The notes under the pieces: model-generated
What the model saw: the letters and a program-made list of their open reading frames with translations, nothing else
Databases searched by the model: none
What the model was told of the DNA's origin: nothing
Shown here: piece by piece, positions 9,232 through 16,458 of the stretch
How the letters are laid out: every line of letters starts with the position of its first letter
Numbering within the stretch: the first letter of the stretch is position 1
Assembly (NCBI GenBank): GCA_013154305.1
Contig: JAADCT010000001.1
Span: forward strand, 1 to 43,866
Source of the DNA: Aquificota bacterium
GTDB taxonomy: Bacteria; Aquificota; Aquificia; Aquificales; QOAS01
DNA: 43,866 nucleotides
Direction: 5' to 3'
Position numbers and translations under genes: made by a program

Positions 9232-10040
9232 GTCCTTCGGAGGGCGTTCGGGTTAAAGGCTACAAAGTGAGGGTTGAGCAAGTCCGGTTTATTGTAACGC
9301 AATTCGGGCAGTTTTTCCAGGTCTCCGAGACTTTCCACCGGTCGGTATTCGACCAATTTGCCGCCGGCGTACCTTAAAACGGCGTGGGCGGCCGCCGTAT
9401 CCCATTCCATGGTGGGTCCCAGCCTGGGGTAAAAGTGGGCCTTGCCCTCCGCCACCAAACATATTTTTAGAGAGGAGCCCACCGAAACCTTCTCCACCGG
9501 AGGGGGTAGGAGTTCCAAAAATTTTTCCGTTTCTTCGTTCAGGTGGGAACGGCTGACGACCGCCCGGACTGGCGGGGAAAACTCCGCTTTCGAAAGGTCG
9601 AGTCTTCGCTCCCCGCCGTTTTCCCTCTTAAAGGAACCGACCTCTTCTCCCCCCCAATAAAGGAGGTTCTTTGCCGGCGCGTAGACCACGCCCAGTATCG
9701 GAATGCCCTTTTTGACCAGGGCCACGTTTACCGTAAATTCGCCGTTTCTCTTTATAAACTCCTTAGTTCCGTCAAGGGGGTCGACCAACCAAAGGAGTTC
9801 CCAGTGTTTCCTCACCTCGTAGGGAACGTCCTTTCCCTCCTCGCTCAGGACGGGAGCGTTTAGGATTTTCCGCAATTCGGAGTTAAGGACTTCGTGCGAC
9901 CGGCGGTCGGCCTCCGTCAGCGGACTTTCGTCGGCCTTTAACTCCACCTTCACCCCTTCGGGTCTTTCGTAAACTTTTAAGACTTCCTCACCGGCCTTCA
10001 GAACGGCCTCCACAACCGCTTCAACGAGGGACTGCATCAC
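9228..10040 (-). CDS. cysQ: 3'(2'),5'-bisphosphate nucleotidase CysQ
   Basis: The 270-aa protein belongs to the inositol-monophosphatase superfamily. 'LVDPLDGTKEFIKRNGEFTV' is characteristic of the CysQ branch and contains the metal-binding DPLDGT. 'SEEG' and 'EWDTAAAHAVL' supply further metal ligands. CysQ removes the 3'-phosphate of PAP, the by-product of PAPS-dependent sulfotransfer, relieving product inhibition and recycling AMP. The product suits the adjacent sulfation genes, and also cells that simply activate sulfate. Start choice is GTG 10040 or ATG 10037; the spacing after birA (6 nt) allows either. Its stop overlaps the permease ATG. Confidence 0.93.
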   Translation of the reverse strand: MMQSLVEAVVEAVLKAGEEVLKVYERPEGVKVELKADESPLTEADRRSHEVLNSELRKILNAPVLSEEGKDVPYEVRKHWELLWLVDPLDGTKEFIKRNGEFTVNVALVKKGIPILGVVYAPAKNLLYWGGEEVGSFKRENGGERRLDLSKAEFSPPVRAVVSRSHLNEETEKFLELLPPPVEKVSVGSSLKICLVAEGKAHFYPRLGPTMEWDTAAAHAVLRYAGGKLVEYRPVESLGDLEKLPELRYNKPDLLNPHFVAFNPNALRRT

Positions 10041-10046
10041 TTCGGG

Positions 10047-10775
10047 TTAAATTCTATCCGCCCTCAGCGACACCTCTCCGGCCGGAAATTCCTTCACTTT
10101 TCCGTAGCAGGTTCTGAGAACTATCCAACCTTTGGAGTTGACGCCGAGTAGCCTTCCCCTTTCGTTGTCGACCAAAACGCGCCTTCCCTTCCAAACGAGT
10201 TTCCGATTTATCGGTTCCACGAAGGGTTTAAAACCTTCCTCTCTGAACCTTCGCAGGTCCTCCGAAAGGTTTTCCAAAAGCAGTTCGAGAAACTCGTCCG
10301 GGTCCACCCTTTGCTGCGTTTCCCGATAAATGGAGGTGGCCAGGGGTGCCAATTCGGGCGGAAACCTCTCCTCGTTGAGGTTCACGCCTATTCCCACCAC
10401 CACCGAGGGGCCCGAAACCTCGGTTAAAATGCCGGCCACCTTTTTGCCCCGCAGGTATACGTCGTTGGGCCACTTTATACCCGAAAGGGCGTAGGCGTCG
10501 ACGGTGCGGGAAACCGAGAGCCCCACCACCAAGGAGAGGCAACCCAGGTCCCCTTCGGGGAAAAAGCCTTTCGGAAACTTTACCGAGAGGTAAAGCCCCT
10601 TTCCCGGCGGCGAGTACCAGCGTCGCCCGAGCCGCCCGCGCCCCGCCGTTTGGGCCCTCGCCACCAACGGAACGAAGAAGGGAAAGTCGGGTTCCTTAAC
10701 CCGGTTTTGGGTGCTGTCGACCAGCTCCACCACCAGGGGTTCCTTAAAGAGACCGAGACCTCTCTTCGTTTGCAC
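10047..10775 (-). CDS. birA: Biotin-[acetyl-CoA-carboxylase] ligase, catalytic domain only
   Basis: BirA attaches biotin to the carboxyl-carrier protein of acetyl-CoA carboxylase; accA lies at the other end of this window. I trim the listed ORF to GTG at 10775, giving 242 aa. The sequence before it is not family-like, and a -10-like TATCTT (10783-10788) lies 7 nt before this GTG. Motifs present are 'GRGRLGRRWYSP' (ATP and biotin binding), 'KWPNDVYLRGKKVAGIL' with the key lysine, and 'GIGVN'. A small C-terminal domain follows. The N-terminal helix-turn-helix of repressor-type BirA is missing, so it should be a non-regulatory class I ligase. Confidence 0.9.
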   Translation of the reverse strand: MQTKRGLGLFKEPLVVELVDSTQNRVKEPDFPFFVPLVARAQTAGRGRLGRRWYSPPGKGLYLSVKFPKGFFPEGDLGCLSLVVGLSVSRTVDAYALSGIKWPNDVYLRGKKVAGILTEVSGPSVVVGIGVNLNEERFPPELAPLATSIYRETQQRVDPDEFLELLLENLSEDLRRFREEGFKPFVEPINRKLVWKGRRVLVDNERGRLLGVNSKGWIVLRTCYGKVKEFPAGEVSLRADRI

Positions 10776-10842
10776 GAAAATTAAGATATTTTTCCCTCCG
10801 GCGGCTGGAAAAAGTGCAACCGTTAACAACTTTCCCCGACTT

Positions 10843-11316
10843 TTAAAGAATTCCCTTACCCTTCAGGTAAAGGAGGCCCAAAAAGGCGACCGCCAAGAGG
10901 ACGGCGAAAACCTTTTCTCCGAGCCCTCCCGTCTTCATCAGTCGGAGACCGAAACGGGGATAGTAGCCCGTACCGACCGGAATGCCGAGCTTCGTCAGTG
11001 CGTCCAGGGCAAGGTGGGAAAGGTATCCCACCCAAAAGCCGTAGAGAAAGTCCCAGTAAAAACCGTATTCGGGATAGGCACCTTCCAGGTAAGCCCACAG
11101 GAGAAAGAGAATTAGGACCGCCAGCGGGTGGTGGGTAAAACCCCGGTGGGTGTTCCACAGGGTTTTTTTGCTTCCTTTGGAGGGAACTAGGCGGGAAAAC
11201 TTCAGGTCCACGTCGGGAAAGAGGGCGCCGACCACCGCCGCGGGAACGGCGTAGTCGGGAACCCCGAAGAGATAGGCGAAAACCAGTCCTCCCAGCGCGT
11301 GGGTTGCTCCCTTCAT
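10843..11316 (-). CDS. YdjM-family membrane-bound metal-dependent hydrolase
   Basis: The 157-aa protein has the family signatures 'MKGATHALGGL' at the N-terminus, 'LFPDVD', 'THRGFTHHPL', and 'YLSHLALDALT...GIP', interleaved with four hydrophobic segments. The His/Asp motifs resemble the predicted metal site of the DUF457/YdjM family. The substrate is unknown in general. The ATG overlaps the gcvH stop as ATGA, so the two genes are translationally coupled. No functional link to lipoyl biology is known to me. It ends about 70 nt before the birA start. Confidence 0.85.
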   Translation of the reverse strand: MKGATHALGGLVFAYLFGVPDYAVPAAVVGALFPDVDLKFSRLVPSKGSKKTLWNTHRGFTHHPLAVLILFLLWAYLEGAYPEYGFYWDFLYGFWVGYLSHLALDALTKLGIPVGTGYYPRFGLRLMKTGGLGEKVFAVLLAVAFLGLLYLKGKGIL

Positions 11317-11789
11317 TCCTGGGGCTCCGGCAGTTCCTCCTCGAAAAACTCGTCGGGCTCCTCGCCCTCCTCCTCCACCAGTTCTTTAACGTATTCGGCG
11401 TACTCTTCGGGACTCAGGAGGTCCTCCACCTCCGATGGGTCCCTCATTTCGAGAACGCATATCCAACCGTCCTCGTAAGGATACTCGTTTATAAGCTCGG
11501 GATTGTTTTCCAACTCGGTGTTGACGTCGACCACCTTTCCCGCAACGGGGGCGTAAACGGGCGCGACGCTCTTTACGCTCTCGATGTTGGCCAGGGTGTC
11601 GCCGCTTTCGACCTCCTGGTTGAGCTCGGGAAGTTCCACGAAAACGACGTCGCCGAGTTCGCTTTGGGCGTAGTCGGTTATGCCGATGCGGGCGCGGTTG
11701 CCCTCCTCAATCAGCACCCACTCGTGGTCCTTGGTGTAAAGGCGGTCCTTGGGAATTCTGTACTTGTCGGCGACGATAATCTCTTCCAT
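11313..11789 (-). CDS. gcvH: Glycine cleavage system H protein (lipoyl carrier) with acidic C-terminal tail
   Basis: GcvH carries a lipoyl arm and shuttles aminomethyl groups between glycine decarboxylase and GcvT; in some organisms it also serves as a lipoyl relay. I start at ATG 11789 (158 aa). The long upstream ORF extension is not protein-like and overlaps tatD. 'YTKDHEWVLIEEGNRARIGITDYAQ' is typical, quoted here only in part as DHEW...GITDYAQ. Lys73 in NIESVKSVAP is the lipoylation site. The protein is longer than the usual ~130 aa because of a Glu-rich tail of about 25 residues. A -10-like TAAATT lies 10 nt before the ATG. gcvP and gcvT are not here; lipA lies 9 kb away. Confidence 0.94.
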   Translation of the reverse strand: MEEIIVADKYRIPKDRLYTKDHEWVLIEEGNRARIGITDYAQSELGDVVFVELPELNQEVESGDTLANIESVKSVAPVYAPVAGKVVDVNTELENNPELINEYPYEDGWICVLEMRDPSEVEDLLSPEEYAEYVKELVEEEGEEPDEFFEEELPEPQE

Positions 11790-11905
11790 AATGGCAATAA
11801 ATTTAACGCCGAAACGCCCGAAGGAACTCCGTTCCTGCGCCCGCCTTTGGAGACCCAAACCATAAAGCCGAAACCCTCCTTGGCGTAAGCTTAGATGACT
11901 TAGCG
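11790..11905. promoter_or_regulatory. Divergent gcvH / tatD promoter region
   Basis: The 116-bp gap holds a good -10-like TAAATT (minus strand, 11800-11805) for gcvH. The tatD side has only weaker candidates such as TTAGAT, 9 nt before its ATG. Neither start has a Shine-Dalgarno sequence. I see no strong stem-loop. Confidence 0.35.
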
Positions 11906-12691
11906 ATGATAGACACCCACGCGCACCTGGACATGCTTCCGCCCGAACTGCTCGAGGCCACCGTCCGCTGCCTCGAGGGCGACTGTCCCGAGGGGGTCGA
12001 GTTACCGCTGGCGGCCGTTTTAACGGTGGGCTGCGACGCCGACGAAATTCCCAAGGCCCTTTCCCTCGCCAATCGCCACGAGAGGGTTTGGTGCGCGATA
12101 GGTTATCATCCCTACGAGGCCGGGAAGGTGTCGGACGGGGAACTGGAAAAGTTGCGACGCCTGGCCGCCGAAAACGAAAAGGTGGTGGCCGTCGGCGAGT
12201 GCGGCCTCGACTACTACCGCAATCCCGCCCCCAAGCAAAAGCAGTGGGAGCTGTTCGAAAAACAGCTGGAGCTGGCCAAGGAGCTCGACCTGCCGGTGGT
12301 GGTCCACTCGAGGAACGCCGACGAGGACACGGTCGCAATTTTGAAAAACTCGGGCGTCGGAAAAGGGGTAATCCACTGCTTTACCGGCACCGAGAAGCTC
12401 CTAAAGGGCGCGCTCGACCTCGGCTTTTTTATATCCCTTTCGGGGATAGTGACCTACAAAAACGCCAAGGAGCTGCAGGAGCTGGCCAAGAAAGTGCCGC
12501 CCGAGCGCCTTCTGGTGGAAACCGACAGCCCCTACCTGGCGCCCGTTCCCAAAAGGGGTAAAAAGAACATGCCGCCCTTTGTTTTTTACACCTTAAGGTT
12601 TTTGAGCGACCTTTTAAAGGTTCCCTTACCCCTTTTGGACCGCCTGACGACGACCAACGCCGTAAAACTTTTCGGGTTCAATCCCTTTTAA
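11906..12691 (+). CDS. tatD: TatD-family metal-dependent DNase
   Basis: The 261-aa TIM-barrel hydrolase begins MIDTHAHLD, with the metal-binding HxH at His5 and His7. 'GECGLDYYR', 'VVHSRNADEDT', 'VIHCFTGT' and 'ETDSPYLAPVP' complete the metal and catalytic set of the TatD/YcfH branch. Members act as 3'-5' exonucleases or repair nucleases in the cytoplasm. The length is normal. No Shine-Dalgarno sequence is seen. Its TAA at 12689-12691 overlaps the -10-like box of the next gene. Confidence 0.94.
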   Translation: MIDTHAHLDMLPPELLEATVRCLEGDCPEGVELPLAAVLTVGCDADEIPKALSLANRHERVWCAIGYHPYEAGKVSDGELEKLRRLAAENEKVVAVGECGLDYYRNPAPKQKQWELFEKQLELAKELDLPVVVHSRNADEDTVAILKNSGVGKGVIHCFTGTEKLLKGALDLGFFISLSGIVTYKNAKELQELAKKVPPERLLVETDSPYLAPVPKRGKKNMPPFVFYTLRFLSDLLKVPLPLLDRLTTTNAVKLFGFNPF

Positions 12692-12692
12692 T
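12687..12692 (+). promoter_or_regulatory. -10-like box of CcsA/HemX-like gene overlapping tatD stop
   Basis: TTTAAT (five of six consensus positions) lies 11 nt before the ATG and contains the tatD TAA. No Shine-Dalgarno sequence is present. Confidence 0.35.
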
Positions 12693-12703
12693 TCCATTTA
12701 ACG

Positions 12704-13453
12704 ATGGCGTCCCTTTTTCTCTACCTGCTGGCCTCTTTGATGCTTTGGGCGTGGGCCTACCGCGAGGACTGCCTCTTTTGCAAAAGGCTCGGCCTGACCT
12801 TTTTGGGAGCGGGTTTTTTGACCGACCTCCTTCAGCTCCTTTTTCAACTTCTGACCCCCGAAGGGGAGGCCAACCTCTTTAAACTCCTTACGGTGGTCCT
12901 TCTCGGAACCTATTACTTTATCCTTTGGAGGTTTAAGCGGCTCAGGGCGGTGGCGCTGGCCCCGCTGGTGGCCTCCCTCGCCCTCCTCTTTTCCGCCGTC
13001 TCGCTGAAGGCCGGCTTTTTTAATCAAAGCGGTTTTCTTTTGACCCTCCACGTTGCCACCTCCCTGCTGGCGTTCACCCTTTTGGTCCTGTCGGGCGTTG
13101 CGTCGGTTTTGCGGATGCTGGCCGAAAGGCGCCTCAAGAGGGGCAATCTGGAGCTTCCCCTCGGCGGGCCCCTGCGGCTCTGGATTAAACTCGAAAGGCG
13201 ACTCTTTTTCTTCGGCTTCGTCTTTTTGACGGTCGACCTGATTTTGAACCTCCTTTGGGCGGCCGGGGAGGTCGGCTCCTTCCGGTGGGACGCGCGGGTG
13301 GTTTCCACCCTCCTCCTTTGGGTCTACTACGGTCTGCTCTTTCACCTCGAGCGCTTCGGCGTAAAACCCTTCAAGGAGGCCTTCGGGCTCTTCAACGCGC
13401 TCGGGGCGGCGGCGGTGGCCCTGAGTCTCGCCCTCGCCCGCCACTCCTTTTAA
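12704..13453 (+). CDS. CcsA/HemX-like integral membrane protein (cytochrome c assembly family)
   Basis: The 249-aa protein has about eight transmembrane segments. 'LHVATSLLAFTLLVLSGVASVL', seen here in part as LHVATSLLAF, resembles the conserved His-bearing helix of the cytochrome c assembly/HemX family. The tryptophan-rich WWD haem-handling motif of true CcsA is not evident, so a HemX-type or divergent member is more likely. A role in cytochrome c maturation or haem homeostasis is an inference from the family. It begins 12 nt after tatD and ends 57 nt before dnaX. Confidence 0.72.
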   Translation: MASLFLYLLASLMLWAWAYREDCLFCKRLGLTFLGAGFLTDLLQLLFQLLTPEGEANLFKLLTVVLLGTYYFILWRFKRLRAVALAPLVASLALLFSAVSLKAGFFNQSGFLLTLHVATSLLAFTLLVLSGVASVLRMLAERRLKRGNLELPLGGPLRLWIKLERRLFFFGFVFLTVDLILNLLWAAGEVGSFRWDARVVSTLLLWVYYGLLFHLERFGVKPFKEAFGLFNALGAAAVALSLALARHSF

Positions 13454-13479
13454 CTTACCAATTGCGCTTCGTATCGAAA

Positions 13480-13500
13480 GCCCTTCGGGCCTAATTTATT
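13480..13500 (+). promoter_or_regulatory. dnaX promoter: CCCTTCGGG hairpin then AT-rich -10
   Basis: A short stem-loop GCCCTTCGGGC (13480-13490) is followed directly by TAATTTATT, whose TTTATT lies 10 nt before the dnaX ATG. The hairpin may end the upstream transcript or belong to the promoter. The same arrangement recurs at yebC and the DUF72 gene. Confidence 0.4.
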
Positions 13501-13510
13501 ACCCTTACCG

Positions 13511-15052
13511 ATGGGCTACGTTCCCTTCGCCAGAAAGTACAGGCCCCAGAAGTTTTCCGAGGTCGTCGGGCAGGAGGCGGCCGTTCGGACGCTCAAAAAC
13601 GCCGTTAGGACGGGTAAGGTCGCCAGCGCCTACATCTTCGCCGGACCCCGCGGCGTCGGAAAGACCACCGTCGCCCGCATTCTGGCCAAGGCCCTCAACT
13701 GTTTGAACCCCGGCCCCGACGGCGAGCCCTGCGGCGAGTGCGAAAACTGCCGCGCCGTGGCAAAGGGTCAGTTTCCCGACCTGATTGAGGTCGACGCCGC
13801 CTCCAACCGCGGCATAGAGGAGGCCCGCCAGATAAAAGAGAGCGTCGGATACGCACCCATAAAGGGTCGCTACAAGGTTTACATAATCGACGAGGCCCAC
13901 ATGCTGACCAAGGAGGCCTTTAACGCCCTCCTCAAGACCCTCGAGGAACCGCCGCCGCGGACCGTCTTCGTCCTGTGCACGACCGAGCTCGACAAGATAA
14001 TTCCCACCGTCCAGTCGCGCTGCCAGCGCATTATCTTCAAAAAACTTCCCGAAGGGCTTATCGTCGAAAGGTTAAAAGAAATCTGCCAAAAGGAGAACAT
14101 CGAGTACGAGGAAGGGGCCCTGCGCCTGCTGGCCAAGGCGGCCGAAGGTTGCATGCGCGACGCGGCCTCCCTCCTGGACCAGGCGGCCACCTACTGCAAC
14201 GACCGCCTGACGGAGGAGGAGGTTCGCCGCTTTTTGGGAATAGTTTCCGCCGAGAGGATAAAAAACTTCGTTAAAAACCTCCTGGAGGGAAAAACGAAGG
14301 AGGCCGTCTCCGAACTCCGAAGCCTCGACGAGGAGGGCTACAGCCTCCAGCGCTTTTGGCAGGAAGCCTACGACCTCCTGTTTGAAACCCTTTTGAAGTT
14401 GAAGACCGACCCGGAGAACCTCTCGCCGGAGCAGAGGGAGTTGGCCGACCATCCGGAGGAAAAACTCCTTTACCTCGAGAGTTTGATGTCCAAAGCCCTG
14501 GCCGAAGCCCGATTTAAGGAACCGCTGAGGGTCTTCCAACTGGCGGCCCTGAAGGCGGAACTTCTCGACCGAATAGTTCCCCTGGGCGAGCTTCTGGGAG
14601 CCCTTTCCCGCGGCGGGCCAAAGGCGGCCTCCCCGCCGGTCGGCGGTGAACGGAAGGAGACCGCCGCGGTTTCCGAAAAGCCTCCTCGAAAGGAACCCAC
14701 CCCCGCGGCGGTTGAAAAGGCGCCGCCTCCCCCGGAGGTGAAGGAGGAAAAGGAACCCGTCGCGGCGCCGGAGGCGAAAGTCCAAAAGGTTTCAAAAGAA
14801 AAGTTCGTCAACCTCGTTTTGAAGGAGGGGAAGATAGCGCCGGCGCTGGCCTCGCTTTTGGTGCGCTACGCGAGGGAAACTGAAAGGGGCCTCGTCGTCG
14901 AGGTTCCCAAAAGGACCTACGAAACCTTTAAGGACGAGCTGGAAAAGCTTAAAAAGCTCTACGGTCGCTACGCCGAGGTGGTCGTAAAGGAGGAGGTGCA
15001 AAAGCCGGAAAAAAAGTTCAAAAAGCTGAAAGATACCCGCTACCTGTTTTGA
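13511..15052 (+). CDS. dnaX: DNA polymerase III subunit gamma/tau (clamp loader)
   Basis: DnaX is the ATPase of the clamp loader that places the beta clamp on primed DNA. The 513-aa protein has Walker A GPRGVGKTT at residues 45-53, zinc-module cysteines at 64, 74, 77 and 80, the DEAH box at 127-130, and the sensor region 'CTTELDKIIPTVQSRCQR'. A Pro/Glu-rich linker at about 375-425 leads to a basic C-terminal tail. An A7 run sits near the very end of the gene. It could slip, but would barely shorten the protein, so I see no clear programmed gamma frameshift. The gene has its own -10-like promoter and no Shine-Dalgarno sequence. Confidence 0.96.
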   Translation: MGYVPFARKYRPQKFSEVVGQEAAVRTLKNAVRTGKVASAYIFAGPRGVGKTTVARILAKALNCLNPGPDGEPCGECENCRAVAKGQFPDLIEVDAASNRGIEEARQIKESVGYAPIKGRYKVYIIDEAHMLTKEAFNALLKTLEEPPPRTVFVLCTTELDKIIPTVQSRCQRIIFKKLPEGLIVERLKEICQKENIEYEEGALRLLAKAAEGCMRDAASLLDQAATYCNDRLTEEEVRRFLGIVSAERIKNFVKNLLEGKTKEAVSELRSLDEEGYSLQRFWQEAYDLLFETLLKLKTDPENLSPEQRELADHPEEKLLYLESLMSKALAEARFKEPLRVFQLAALKAELLDRIVPLGELLGALSRGGPKAASPPVGGERKETAAVSEKPPRKEPTPAAVEKAPPPPEVKEEKEPVAAPEAKVQKVSKEKFVNLVLKEGKIAPALASLLVRYARETERGLVVEVPKRTYETFKDELEKLKKLYGRYAEVVVKEEVQKPEKKFKKLKDTRYLF

Positions 15053-15097
15053 GGGTTTTGGAAACCTTTAAGGGAAAGGTGGTGGCCGAATACGACC

Positions 15098-15604
15098 TCA
15101 AAAGCAGTAAAAGGCGGGATACTTGAAGCCGCCCTCGAAGAACTTCAAAACCTCCGAGAAGGGGACCTTGACGCGGGCGCCGCTCGTTCCCGCCGCCTTT
15201 ACCTCCACCACCGGTCCGGCGCAGCCGGGTTTCAACTTCGAAAACTTGAGAAGCCGGACGCCGTTTTCGTAGTCCCAAAGCTGGTAAAAGGGATTGTAGG
15301 GCAGGGTCTTACCTTTGAGGTCGACCTTCAGGGAAACCGTCGGAGGTTTTTTTCCGGTAAGAACCTCGTAAAGTTGGGCGTAGAAGGAGAGAAAGTCGTC
15401 GTCGGTGACCTCAATCCTCAAAAACCCCTCGGGGGTTTCCTTTTTCAAAACGCCCTTGAAGTTTCCGCCGAAAGTTTGGACCGAAACGCTCTCGCCCGAA
15501 TCCAGGAGCTTTTCTATCAGCGCCCTGTAGGGGGCCGGGAGCTGGGTCGAACCGGCAAAGGTCGAAAGCGACAGCAAAAAAACCGCCAAAAGGTTTCTCA
15601 ACAT
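15098..15604 (-). CDS. Secreted protein of unknown function with two cysteines
   Basis: I do not recognise this 168-aa protein. Residues 1-18 form a clear signal peptide (LRNLLAVFLLSLSTFAGS), so it should act outside the inner membrane. The mature part is beta-rich in look, with 'FGGNFKGVLKKETPEGFLRIEV', seen in part as FKGVLKKE, and exactly two cysteines (PGCAGP and the C-terminal YCF) that could form a disulfide. It is transcribed divergently from a membrane-anchored thioredoxin-like gene, with only 24 nt between the two ATGs. A redox partnership is tempting, but the thioredoxin topology (see there) argues against it. It converges on dnaX with a 45-nt gap. Confidence 0.7.
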   Translation of the reverse strand: MLRNLLAVFLLSLSTFAGSTQLPAPYRALIEKLLDSGESVSVQTFGGNFKGVLKKETPEGFLRIEVTDDDFLSFYAQLYEVLTGKKPPTVSLKVDLKGKTLPYNPFYQLWDYENGVRLLKFSKLKPGCAGPVVEVKAAGTSGARVKVPFSEVLKFFEGGFKYPAFYCF

Positions 15605-15628
15605 AAGTTTGTATCTTATTAAGGTTTT
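15605..15628. promoter_or_regulatory. 24-nt bidirectional promoter
   Basis: Everything between two divergent ATGs is AAGTTTGTATCTTATTAAGG plus TTTT. TAAGAT (minus strand, 15613-15618) is 8 nt from the minus ATG. TATCTT or TTATTA (15612-15621) is 11 or 7 nt from the plus ATG. The -10 boxes overlap, and no room is left for untranslated leaders or Shine-Dalgarno sequences. Confidence 0.55.
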
Positions 15629-16090
15629 ATGGGTTTTTGGGAGGCGCTGTTTTTGGCCCTGCTGGCGGTGGCGCTCGGTCTGACGGGCTTTGCGGCCTAC
15701 CGCTGGTGGCGCTTTAAAAAGAAACTCTCCTACGCCGAGGAAATGGTCGGAAAGGAGGTCGAGGACCTCCTGGCCCTTCCCAACCTGAGGGGCGTTCAGG
15801 TTCCGATAAACCTCCCCAAAAAGGGTGAGGTCGTCCTCTTTTTCACCGGACCCGGTTGCAAGCTCTGTCCCAAACAGGAAAAGGAACTGAAAAAACTGCC
15901 CTCCAACCTGAGGGTGGAGAGGCTCGACGTTCGGACCAAGAGGGGAAAGGCGCTGGCCGCCCTCTTTCGGGTCGCGGTTTTGCCGACGGTCGTCGTCCTG
16001 AAGGACCGGACGATAGTCGGCTACTTTACCCTCTTTACGACCAAGGACAAGGTTTTAAAGGCCCTGACGGGAAAGGGAAAGAAGGGTTAA
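15629..16090 (+). CDS. Membrane-anchored thioredoxin-like protein
   Basis: The 153-aa protein has one N-terminal transmembrane helix (about 4-25) followed at once by basic residues (RWWRFKKK). By the positive-inside rule the remaining domain faces the cytoplasm. The C-terminal ~100 residues look like a thioredoxin fold: '[20 protein letters not shown]' has the active-site CxxC as CKLC, and '[17 protein letters not shown]' has the cis-proline loop. It probably reduces or exchanges disulfides. The CKLC spacing is unusual in its residues, so redox potential cannot be guessed. Its TAA interlocks with the rpsQ stop on the other strand (TTAA, 16087-16090). Confidence 0.78.
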   Translation: MGFWEALFLALLAVALGLTGFAAYRWWRFKKKLSYAEEMVGKEVEDLLALPNLRGVQVPINLPKKGEVVLFFTGPGCKLCPKQEKELKKLPSNLRVERLDVRTKRGKALAALFRVAVLPTVVVLKDRTIVGYFTLFTTKDKVLKALTGKGKKG

Positions 16091-16395
16091 ACCTCGGCCT
16101 CCGTTTCGGCCGTTTCCAAGGTTTTGGCCCTTTCGAGGATTTTAACCACCACCCACCTCTTGGTTTTGGAAAGGGGCCGCGTTTCGCGGATTACGACCTT
16201 GTCGCCCACCTTGCACTCGTTGTTAGGGTCGTGGGCGTGATACTTTTTGCTCTTTACGACGGTTTTTCCGTAAAGGGGGTGGGGAAACTTACGGTCGACC
16301 TTAACGACGACCGTCTTGTCCATCTTGTCGCTTACGACGATGCCGACCAGTTCGCGCCTCTTTTCGTGCCAAGCCCTCTCCTTCTTTTCGGCCAT
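16087..16395 (-). CDS. rpsQ: 30S ribosomal protein S17, outside the S10/spc cluster
   Basis: S17 binds 16S rRNA early in 30S assembly. The 102-aa protein has '[20 protein letters not shown]', the signature first strands, '[18 protein letters not shown]', and '[19 protein letters not shown]'. In almost all bacteria rpsQ follows rpmC and precedes rplN. Here it is alone between a thioredoxin-like gene and an MBL hydrolase. The C-terminal tail ([13 protein letters not shown]) is acidic. It has a strong Shine-Dalgarno GGGAGGAG and a leader, unlike its divergent neighbour. Its stop overlaps the neighbouring stop by 4 nt. Confidence 0.95.
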   Translation of the reverse strand: MAEKKERAWHEKRRELVGIVVSDKMDKTVVVKVDRKFPHPLYGKTVVKSKKYHAHDPNNECKVGDKVVIRETRPLSKTKRWVVVKILERAKTLETAETEAEV

Positions 16396-16458
16396 TTTCG
16401 TCTCCTCCCGTTGCTTCTTTCCTCAAACCGAAGAGGTATATTTTAAAACTCTCGTCCG
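16396..16458. promoter_or_regulatory. Divergent rpsQ / MBL hydrolase promoter region
   Basis: A shared AT block around 16436-16449 (TATATTTTAAAAC) can supply -10 boxes on both strands. TAAAAC lies 9 nt before the MBL-gene ATG with no Shine-Dalgarno sequence. On the minus strand TAAAAT lies far enough upstream of rpsQ to give a leader of about 40 nt carrying GGGAGGAG. Confidence 0.45.

Noticed and set aside
11790-12338. Long upstream extension of gcvH
   Set aside because: It lies antisense to tatD, is Arg/Pro-rich, and the MEEIIVADKY start has a good -10-like box.
15006-15013. A7 run in dnaX as a programmed frameshift for a gamma product
   Set aside because: It lies within the last 20 codons, so slippage would not produce a short gamma form.
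15605-16090. Thioredoxin-like protein as periplasmic partner of the divergent secreted protein
   Set aside because: Basic residues directly after its transmembrane helix place its CKLC domain in the cytoplasm, so the link is not claimed.
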